From DATLAN01 sp035527455 (GTDB taxonomy: Bacteria > Planctomycetota > Planctomycetia > Pirellulales > Thermoguttaceae), in contig DATLAN010000296.1 in NCBI GenBank assembly GCA_035527455.1, forward strand, positions 1-13,536: a stretch of DNA of 13,536 bases, read 5' to 3'. Positions 6,554 through 12,037 of this stretch are shown in pieces. The stretch's first letter is position 1. The number at the start of each line of letters is the position of its first letter. The position numbers and the translations under genes are program-made. A model generated the notes under the pieces. The model was given only the letters and a program-made list of their open reading frames with translations. It was not told the DNA's origin and ran no database searches.

Positions 6554-8497
6554 CTACCAGGGAGGAAACGGAAACTGATCGGGCCGGCAGAAATGGAGCA
6601 CGATGTACCCCAGTCCCAGCCCGACGATCGCGGACGTGACGTAGCCGATGGCGATCACGGCCGCGCGGGAGATGCCTTGGGCGTTCTTGCCGTTTGCCTT
6701 CGGCCGGGTCCTGATCTTCGCGGGGTGCGATTCCCGCGGCGGGGCCTCGGGCGGAGGACCTGACGGCGGCTGGGGGCCGGCGACCGGGGGCGTCGCGCCG
6801 CAGCGTTGCCCCGCGGCGGCAGGCGGCGCCGGGGTTCGTGCCGGCGGGATCGGTTGGGTTGCACCGGCGGCCGATGCGGCCGGCAGCGCTCCACTACCAC
6901 CAACTGCCCCAACCTGCCCCGGGCTGCCCAACACCTCTTGAACCATGGCCTCGAAGACGTCGAACCCGGCCGAAGAGCCCACGGGATTCTTCCACCGGGC
7001 GATTCCCTCGCTGGAGAGCCCCACGGCGCGTTCCAACTCGAGCGAGGCGTTTTGCTGCGTGCCCGGCACCGCCGCCCGAACGTTCAACCGGCCGTTTCTA
7101 CCGTATTCGAAGGTGACCTCGATCGGCCAGCCCTGCGGCAAACCGGCCGGCAGGTCGCGGATCACCGTCCGCCCGATGGCCGTGCACTCGCCCGGCAGAG
7201 AACTCTCGCCCTCGAGCACCTGCAAGACGATCGACTTTTGGCCGGGCGACTTGGTGATGAACTTCTCGGTGAACCTTGCCGGCAGCGGCGTGTTGCGCGG
7301 GATGAGGATCACGTTGGTCTTTCGCAAGGTCTCCTGGTCGATTCCCTCCACACCCAGGCTGTGGGCGTTGACGTTGGTCACCTCGTAGGTGGCCTGCGAC
7401 CCGCCCTCGGCGTCTTTGGCCAGGAGGTAAGCGGCGTAGAGCGCGGCACCGCGGGCGACCGCCTCGTCGGGATTGACCGTGTGATCCGGCACGATGCCGC
7501 CCATCTGCTGCAACATCTCGCCGACGATCGGCATCCGCGTCGAACCGCCGACCAGCAGCACGCGCGAAACGTCTTTCCACTCCAGCCGTGCCGTGGTCAA
7601 CAGTTGACGCGTGGTATAAGCCGTCCGCTCCAACAGATCGGCCGTCAACTCCTGGAACTGCTCGCGAGAGACCTGGATCTCCAACGACTTGCCGGCGTGG
7701 TCGAATCGGACCGTCGCGCGGCTGCGGGCGCTGAGCGCGTGTTTGGCTTCGATCACCGCGGCCAGCAGCCGGCTCTTGGCGCCCGGGTCTTGGCGGGGGT
7801 CGATCTGATGCGTGTTCCTGAAAGCCTCGGCCAGATAATCGGCCAGCCGCTCGTCCCAGTCGTGTCCGCCGAGTTGCACGTCGCCGTCGGTCGCCAGGGT
7901 CCGAATATTGGCCGGGGCCAGCTTCAGCAGCGTGACGTCGAAGGTCCCGCCGCCGAGATCGTAGACCAGCACCGTCATCTCTTCTTTCGGCGCGGCGGTC
8001 CGCGAGAGAAAGCCGGCCGTCTCGGCGAAGGCCAGCGCGGCGGCGGTGGGCTCGTTGACGATGTCCAGCACCTTGAGCCCACCCATCTCGCCGGCGTCGG
8101 CGGTCGCCTTCCGCCGCGGCTCGTCGAAATAGGCCGGCACCGTGATCACCACCTGCGACGGACCGCCCAGGGCGCGGAGCGTGTCGTCTTTGAGCTTCCG
8201 CAGGATACAGGCCTGGATCACCTCCGGGGGCAGGTTCTGTCCACGGATGGGCCGGCTGTAAGTCGGTTGCCCCATATCGCGCTTGACCCATTCGGCCACC
8301 AGGTCCGGATGCGTGGCGGTGGCGCTTCGCGCGTTCTTGCCCACCACGACCTCGGAGTCCCCAAATAGCACAATACTGGGGGTGAGTATCTCCCCTTCGG
8401 CATTAGGCACCATCGTCGATCGGCCCGATCCATCCACCCAGGCCACAGCCGAGTTGGTCGTCCCGAGATCGATGCCTACCGGTTTTTCGTGTACCAT
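6554..8497 (-). CDS. Tail-anchored Hsp70 family protein
   Basis: The product is a 647-aa DnaK-related ATPase with a membrane tail. The nucleotide-binding domain (about 5-365) shows GIDLGTTNSAV (8-18), catalytic-type K72 in VKRDMG, VVITVPAYFDE (116-126), VNEPTAAA (147-154), YDLGGGTFDV (179-188) and VLLVGGSTRMP (313-323). A beta substrate-binding part (about 380-500) carries the same ILIPRNTPLP motif as its neighbour. Instead of a lid there is a short helix (FEAMVQEVLG), a Pro/Ala/Gly-rich linker (about 530-592), a basic patch (KIRTRPKANGKN) and one transmembrane helix (about 612-636, AAVIAIGYVTSAIVGLGLGY), leaving about ten residues outside. The chaperone part should thus sit on the cytoplasmic face. 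The start at 8497 puts the ATG just before the GIDLGTT motif; the frame continues to 8617 without added domain content. It is the first gene of the minus-strand cluster and clearly paralogous to the next. Clients are unknown. Confidence 0.93.
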   Translation of the reverse strand: MVHEKPVGIDLGTTNSAVAWVDGSGRSTMVPNAEGEILTPSIVLFGDSEVVVGKNARSATATHPDLVAEWVKRDMGQPTYSRPIRGQNLPPEVIQACILRKLKDDTLRALGGPSQVVITVPAYFDEPRRKATADAGEMGGLKVLDIVNEPTAAALAFAETAGFLSRTAAPKEEMTVLVYDLGGGTFDVTLLKLAPANIRTLATDGDVQLGGHDWDERLADYLAEAFRNTHQIDPRQDPGAKSRLLAAVIEAKHALSARSRATVRFDHAGKSLEIQVSREQFQELTADLLERTAYTTRQLLTTARLEWKDVSRVLLVGGSTRMPIVGEMLQQMGGIVPDHTVNPDEAVARGAALYAAYLLAKDAEGGSQATYEVTNVNAHSLGVEGIDQETLRKTNVILIPRNTPLPARFTEKFITKSPGQKSIVLQVLEGESSLPGECTAIGRTVIRDLPAGLPQGWPIEVTFEYGRNGRLNVRAAVPGTQQNASLELERAVGLSSEGIARWKNPVGSSAGFDVFEAMVQEVLGSPGQVGAVGGSGALPAASAAGATQPIPPARTPAPPAAAGQRCGATPPVAGPQPPSGPPPEAPPRESHPAKIRTRPKANGKNAQGISRAAVIAIGYVTSAIVGLGLGYIVLHFCRPDQFPFPPW

Positions 8498-8633
8498 GGT
8501 TTCTGCCAAAGGAGGGGGCCGCCGGGCCGAGCCAACCTCGCCGGAGAAGGACCGTGTTCCACAAGAAGCCAGGCCCCTGCTGCCGGCGGAAACACGCCGC
8601 CAACGGAACCGCCCCAAGTGGATCTACTCGATC

Positions 8634-8709
8634 GGGTGGCACGCCCTGAGGAACGAAGGGCGTGAGCGACTGGCCTTCCACGCCCTTCGTTCCTCAGGGC
8701 GTGACACCC
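8634..8709. repeat. Paired inverted REP-like hairpins (BIME-like), family 2, copy A
   Basis: Arms of 31 bp at 8634-8664 and 8679-8709 are inverted copies with one mismatch (GTGG in the left arm, GTGT in the right). Within each arm CACGCCCT and AGGGCGTG pair around a TGAGGAACGA loop, preceded by GTGG at 8636-8639, the REP layout. A second copy of the same family lies at 11706-11782 in this window, confirming a dispersed repeat. Confidence 0.9.
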
Positions 8710-8892
8710 TCGAGGGAACACATCCAGGCTCTTTCCACCCGGGCTCCAAACTTTCTAGTGTATCAACAGCCCCGCCGCTTCTCAAGGCGCGGCACTTCCA
8801 TTTCCCACCGGTGCGAGCACGCCGTTCGTTTCACGGACGATTCGGCCTTTTCCCGCCGGGCACTGGCCCGGTACGGTCGCCCGTGTTACGCT

Positions 8893-8911
8893 GGCACGAT
8901 GAAATCGTGCC
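8893..8911. promoter_or_regulatory. Perfect palindrome in the leader of the DUF6786 gene
   Basis: GGCACGAT (8893-8900) and ATCGTGCC (8904-8911) are exact inverted copies around a GAA spacer, 23 bp upstream of the chosen start codon. It could be an operator for a dimeric regulator or an RNA hairpin near the ribosome binding site. A second hairpin, CCGGGC-ACTG-GCCCGG, lies just upstream at 8856-8871. The function is inferred only from symmetry and position. Confidence 0.45.
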
Positions 8912-8920
8912 CCACGTTAG

Positions 8921-8930
8921 GGAAAGGCGG
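8921..8930 (+). promoter_or_regulatory. Ribosome binding site deciding the DUF6786 start
   Basis: GGAAAGGCGG lies four bases before the ATG at 8935 and is the only good purine-rich site near it. The in-frame ATG at 8899 lies inside the palindrome and lacks such a site, so 8935 is preferred. Confidence 0.5.
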
Positions 8931-8934
8931 TTCG

Positions 8935-10116
8935 ATGTCGTATCGCGAAGTCAGGGATTTCCTCGGCCGACACACCAACGTGGTCGAGTTGGCCGACGAC
9001 CGGGGGGCCCGAGTGGCCGTTTGCCCGGGGTGGGTCGGACGCGTGATGACCTCCACCTGCGGCGGACCGGAAGGACCGAGCTTCGGGTTCGTCAACCGGC
9101 CGTTCATCGAAGCCGGGAAGACCGATCCGAGGTTCAACAACTACGGCGGCGAAGAACGCTTCTGGCTTTCGCCCGAGGGCGGACAGTTCAGCCTCTGGTT
9201 CAAGCCGGGCGTGGAACAAACGCTGGCCAACTGGTTCACCGCGCCGGCACTGAACGAAGGGGTCTGGAACGTGGCCCCAAAGACCGACGACGCGACCTGC
9301 CGTATGGCCACGAACATGAAGCTCCAAAACGCTTCGGCCGCCGACTTCGATCTGGACGTCGTTCGCGAAGTCCGACTGGCCGGCGGCGAGCAGCTTGGCG
9401 ATTGGCTCGGCGACGCTCCCGCCGCGATCATCGGGCAAGACGGCGTGGAGATGGTCGCCTACGAGACCGTCAATCGGATCACCAACCGCAGTGCGCCGAT
9501 GACGGAGAAAGGCGGCCTGGTGTCGATCTGGATCCTGGGCATGATGAACGCCGGGCCGGAGACGGTGGTCATCGTGCCTTACAGGCCGGGCGACGACGCG
9601 CAACTTGGCCCGGTCGTCAAGTCGGACTACTTCGGCCCCATTCCGTCGGAGCGATTGAAGATCACCCCCGAGGCGATTCTCTTCGCCGCGGACGGCAACT
9701 ACCGTTCGAAGATCGGCACCTCGCAGCACCGCGCCCGGGACGTGACGGGCTCGATCGATTTCGCCGCCGGCGTCCTGACGCTCGTGCAGTTCACCATGCC
9801 CGACGATCCGGCCGGGCTTCGCTACATGAACAACATGTGGGAGCTTCCGCAGGCCGACCCGTACGTCGGCGACGTGGCCAACGCCTACAACGACGGGCCG
9901 TCCGCGTCGGGCGAACAACTCGGCGCGTTCTACGAGATCGAATCGCTCTCGCCCGCCGCCGCCCTGCGAACCGGCGAGTCGCTCGAACACCGCCATCGCA
10001 CGATCCACGTTCGGGCGGACTCCGGCACGTTGGCGCGACTGGCCCGGGAGGTCTTGGGCGTGGAGTTGGGGATGGTGCGGAAAGAGGTATTCGGGTCTTC
10101 TGGTGTTCACCAGTAG
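8935..10116 (+). CDS. DUF6786 family protein
   Basis: The 393-aa protein belongs, by recognition, to the DUF6786 family, which occurs in Planctomycetes and Bacteroidetes. Its motifs include RVMTSTCGGPEGPSFGFVN near residues 37-55, FNNYGGEERFWLSPEGGQ at about 67-84, LVSIWILGMMN in the middle, SDYFGPIP, NYRSKIGTS, and near the C-terminus MNNMWELPQ, VANAYNDGP, GAFYEIESLSPAAALRTGES and HRHRTIHV. The overall pattern suggests a galactose-mutarotase-like beta-sandwich, which would fit a carbohydrate-related role, but no activity is established and I do not assign one. No signal peptide is visible from the 8935 start, so the protein is probably cytoplasmic. It is transcribed away from the Hsp70 cluster and appears monocistronic: a promoter for the next gene lies in the following gap. 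A CTGGTG-TT-CACCAG hairpin (10100-10113) sits directly before the stop codon but has no T-run. Confidence 0.8.
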   Translation: MSYREVRDFLGRHTNVVELADDRGARVAVCPGWVGRVMTSTCGGPEGPSFGFVNRPFIEAGKTDPRFNNYGGEERFWLSPEGGQFSLWFKPGVEQTLANWFTAPALNEGVWNVAPKTDDATCRMATNMKLQNASAADFDLDVVREVRLAGGEQLGDWLGDAPAAIIGQDGVEMVAYETVNRITNRSAPMTEKGGLVSIWILGMMNAGPETVVIVPYRPGDDAQLGPVVKSDYFGPIPSERLKITPEAILFAADGNYRSKIGTSQHRARDVTGSIDFAAGVLTLVQFTMPDDPAGLRYMNNMWELPQADPYVGDVANAYNDGPSASGEQLGAFYEIESLSPAAALRTGESLEHRHRTIHVRADSGTLARLAREVLGVELGMVRKEVFGSSGVHQ

Positions 10117-10218
10117 TGCATGGTGCGTTGTTGATGTGTGTGAGATTCTCCGTTGCGATTGTGAGGTAGGTTCGCCTTTTGCAGCGGCGTTAGAATCTGC
10201 GGAATACCACGGTTGCAG

Positions 10219-10247
10219 TGGACGGCCACGTGGCAGTGTCATATAAT
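10219..10247 (+). promoter_or_regulatory. Sigma70-type promoter with internal palindrome, upstream of the PIN gene
   Basis: TGGACG (10219-10224, four of six matches to the -35 consensus) is followed after 17 bases by a perfect TATAAT (10242-10247), 43 bp before the PIN-protein ATG. The spacer contains the perfect 10-bp palindrome GCCACGTGGC (10225-10234), well placed for repressor binding. This fits an autoregulated toxin-antitoxin operon, though the regulator is not known. Confidence 0.6.
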
Positions 10248-10290
10248 GTCGTGTGGTGACTGAGCAGAGCGAATTCGGGAACCCGGCGTC

Positions 10291-10761
10291 ATGGACAAGG
10301 CCTACCTGGAAAGCAGCTTCATCAGCTATCTCACTTCGCGATTGAGTCGCGACCTTGTCGTCGCCGCTCACCAGCAAATTACCCAACAGTGGTGGGATAC
10401 TCGCCGACTCGGCTTCGACCTGCATATTTCACGAATCGTGGTCGAAGAAGTTGGCGCTGGGGACGTGGAGGCGGCACGTGAGCGACTGGCTGTCGTAGAA
10501 GGAATCAAGGTGCTGCAGTTGAATCGAGAGGCATTGGAGTTGGCCGGGGAGTTCATTGCCGGCGGCGCATTTCCAGAGACGTCCGCGGAAGACGCACTCC
10601 ACGTGGCGGTGGCTACCGCGCACGGCATGGACTTTCTGCTGACATGGAACTGTCGACATATTGCCAATGCCGAGATGGCCCGGCGGGCGGAGGAAATCTG
10701 CCAAGCCAAAGGATATGAAATGCCCCGCATCTGTACCCCGGAACAACTCATGGGAGAATAG
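10291..10761 (+). CDS. PIN-domain protein, VapC-like toxin
   Basis: The 156-aa protein is a predicted PIN-domain ribonuclease of the VapC-like type. The first acidic position is E7 in AYLESSFISYLTSR, with Glu in place of the common Asp; further candidate metal ligands are E52/E53 (VVEEV), D101 (AEDALHVAVA) and D114 near MDFLLTWNCRHIANAE (113-128). The TWNCRHIAN block and the C-terminal ICTPEQLMGE are typical of this subfamily. Proteins of this type usually act as endoribonuclease toxins on RNA. The ATG at 10291 follows a strong promoter and a weak GGGA-type site. The next small gene starts within four bases of the stop, so the two are translationally coupled. The usual vapBC order (antitoxin first) is reversed. 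Toxicity is inferred from the family. Confidence 0.85.
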   Translation: MDKAYLESSFISYLTSRLSRDLVVAAHQQITQQWWDTRRLGFDLHISRIVVEEVGAGDVEAARERLAVVEGIKVLQLNREALELAGEFIAGGAFPETSAEDALHVAVATAHGMDFLLTWNCRHIANAEMARRAEEICQAKGYEMPRICTPEQLMGE

Positions 10762-10764
10762 GTG

Positions 10765-10971
10765 ATGTGGAAAGAAGAATCGTTCGACGAGCCGTGGCGA
10801 GATCCGATTGTCGAGGAAATCCGCAGAATTCGCCAGGAACACGCTGCCCGGTTCAACTACGACTTGGACGCCATCGTGGCTGACTTCAAGAGTCGGGAAC
10901 AGGAAGGTTCCTACGAAGTGGTCTCGCTCCCACCGCGCCGCTTGCCGATTGCAGAGAAGTCGAAGAAGTGA
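10765..10971 (+). CDS. Small partner of the PIN protein, candidate antitoxin
   Basis: The 68-aa protein is acidic at the N-terminus and basic at the C-terminus. Its core, DPIVEEIRRIRQEHAARF followed by NYDLDAIVADFK, is predicted helical and resembles small proteins commonly found next to PIN-domain toxins. The tail (SLPPRRLPIAEKSKK) looks disordered. The ATG at 10765 follows GGGAG (10752-10756) at a good distance; a GTG at 10762 is an alternative that adds one residue. The gene begins directly after the PIN-gene stop codon (10759-10761). No DNA-binding fold such as ribbon-helix-helix or AbrB is evident, so whether it represses the palindromic promoter is open. The antitoxin role is inferred from pairing and size. 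Confidence 0.65.
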   Translation: MWKEESFDEPWRDPIVEEIRRIRQEHAARFNYDLDAIVADFKSREQEGSYEVVSLPPRRLPIAEKSKK

Positions 10972-11016
10972 ACCGTGCAGATCGCGCCGCTCCGGCGATT
11001 CTATCGAGCAACCCCC

Positions 11017-11676
11017 ATGCTCCCACGCGTCCTCGAAACCGAAGCGATGGACACCGCCGACGAGGCCCTCGATTACGACTCGATGGACCACGCCGAGGTG
11101 AATCGCGTCTTCGTGGCCGATCTGCTGGCCGCCGGACCGGGCGAAGGTGAAATGCTCGACCTGGGCACCGGGACGGCGCAGATTCCCATCGAACTCTGCC
11201 GGCAGGCCCCCGACGCCCGGATCTTGGCCGTCGACGTGGCCAAACACATGCTCGACGTGGGTCGGCGCAACGTCGAAAAAGCCGGCCTGGCCGATCGCAT
11301 TCGACTTCAACTCGTCGACGCCAAGCGCCTCCCCTTCTCGGACGGGCAATTCGCCACGGTGATTTCCAACAGCATCGTCCATCACGTGCCCGACCCGCGA
11401 GAGGTCCTCGACGAAGCGTGGCGCGTGACCGCGTCCGGCGGCCTGCTCTTCTTCCGCGACCTGTTCCGACCCGACGACGACCGGACCGTCCGCCATCTGG
11501 TCGAGACCTACGCCCGGGCGGCCAACCGGCACCAGCAACAGATGTTCGAGGACTCGCTTCGGGCGGCCTTGACGGTCGAAGAGGTCCGCCAGCTCGTGGC
11601 CCAATACGGTCAAGAACCCGCCACCGTCCGCGCAACCACCGACCGCCACTGGACTTGGGTGGCGAGAAAACCGTAA
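11017..11676 (+). CDS. Class I SAM-dependent methyltransferase
   Basis: The 219-aa protein has a Rossmann-type methyltransferase fold. Motif I is MLDLGTGTAQIP (about 46-57), the acidic residue that would bind the ribose is D73 in ILAVDVAKHML, and post-motif signatures are DAKRLPFSDGQFATVISNSI (101-120) and HHVPDPREVLDEAWRV. The N-terminus PRVLETEAMDTADEALDYDSM is characteristic of planctomycete members of this group. The substrate is unknown. A GTG at 10975, three bases after the previous stop, would add 14 residues; I prefer the ATG at 11017 because the recognisable sequence begins there, though neither has a strong Shine-Dalgarno. The gene may be co-transcribed with the PIN module. Its TAA stop shares its last base with the start of a long inverted-repeat element. 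Confidence 0.85.
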   Translation: MLPRVLETEAMDTADEALDYDSMDHAEVNRVFVADLLAAGPGEGEMLDLGTGTAQIPIELCRQAPDARILAVDVAKHMLDVGRRNVEKAGLADRIRLQLVDAKRLPFSDGQFATVISNSIVHHVPDPREVLDEAWRVTASGGLLFFRDLFRPDDDRTVRHLVETYARAANRHQQQMFEDSLRAALTVEEVRQLVAQYGQEPATVRATTDRHWTWVARKP

Positions 11677-11820
11677 GGTTCCGCGCAGAAATAACCTGTC
11701 CAATTGGGTGGCACGCCCTGAGGAACGAAGGGCGTGGTTTGGCAGGTTTTCCACGCCCTTCGTGCCTCAGGGCGTGCCACCCTCGCTGAAAAATGTACAG
11801 GTTATTTCTGCGCGGAACCT
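11676..11820. repeat. Composite nested inverted-repeat element
   Basis: Two perfect 24-bp terminal inverted arms (11676-11699 and 11797-11820, beginning AGGTTCCGCGCAGAAATAAC) enclose a family-2 paired hairpin (11706-11782). The element is about 145 bp and non-coding, with the size and ends of a MITE, but no target-site duplication is visible. Short peptides read from it (such as FRAEITC and WHALRNEGR) are translation artefacts. It fills the first part of the gap between the methyltransferase and etfB genes. Confidence 0.85.
11706..11782. repeat. Paired inverted REP-like hairpins, family 2, copy B
   Basis: Inverted 32-bp arms at 11706-11737 and 11751-11782 differ at one position (GAGGAACG in the left arm, GAGGCACG in the complement of the right). 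The left arm is identical to the left arm of the 8634-8709 copy over its first 31 bases. GTGG precedes the CACGCCCT/AGGGCGTG stem in both arms here. Confidence 0.9.
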
Positions 11821-12037
11821 ATCAGTCTCCTGCGGCTGATCCCGTGTCACTGCGGTCGATCGGATAAACCGGACGAATCCAAGTGACGGCAGCATTACGG
11901 TTCGCGAATCACCGTGAGGACATCTTGGCAAAATGGGGCGACTGGGTTGTCTGCACGACCGGTTAGGGCTTGACCGCCGCGAACTTGCCTGATAATCTGC
12001 GCGGTTTGACCGATGCCGGATTGTGGAGCGTATCACC
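11821..12037. other. Upstream region of etfB, no gene
   Basis: No open frame with protein character occupies this stretch, which together with the preceding repeat makes a 361-bp gap without a gene. Its notable content is a candidate promoter and the GGAG ribosome binding site (12025-12028) that supports a GTG start for etfB at 12038. Confidence 0.5.
11970..11996 (+). promoter_or_regulatory. Candidate promoter of etfBA
   Basis: TTGACC (11970-11975) and GATAAT (11991-11996) each match the sigma70 consensus at five of six positions, but the spacer is only 15 bases, shorter than the optimal 17. It lies about 40 bp before the etfB start codon. Confidence 0.4.

Larger units (their letters stand above)
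8498..8934. other. Divergent intergenic region, no gene
   Basis: These 437 bases separate the Hsp70 cluster (minus) from the DUF6786 gene (plus), so promoters for both should lie here. The region holds a paired-hairpin repeat (8634-8709), a CCGGGC-ACTG-GCCCGG hairpin (8856-8871) and a perfect palindrome (8893-8911). Reading frames that cross it, containing words such as HALRSSGR or WHALRNEGR, are translations of the repeat and not genes. I found no convincing -35/-10 pair on either strand. Confidence 0.6.

Noticed and set aside
5106..8368. Long plus-strand open frames (about 490 and 520 codons) opposite the two Hsp70 genes
   Set aside because: They are antisense shadows caused by GC-rich codon bias; the minus-strand products carry complete Hsp70 signatures.
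8710..8800. Promoter for the Hsp70 cluster (TTGAGA with GATACA on the minus strand)
   Set aside because: The -10 box matches only half the consensus and the spacer is 15 bases, too weak to annotate.
10100..10113. CTGGTG-TT-CACCAG hairpin as terminator of the DUF6786 gene
   Set aside because: It lies inside the coding sequence before the stop and is not followed by a T-run.
8283..10169. 628-codon plus-strand frame overlapping the DUF6786 gene
   Set aside because: It is out of frame with a recognisable family protein and very Arg-rich, which is typical of shadow translation.
11676..11820. Insertion sequence
   Set aside because: No transposase frame lies inside and no target-site duplication was found; it is kept as a non-coding repeat element.
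11418..12036. Short frames containing WHALRNEGR, HALRSSGR or FRAEITC
   Set aside because: These are translations of the dispersed inverted repeats and not genes.
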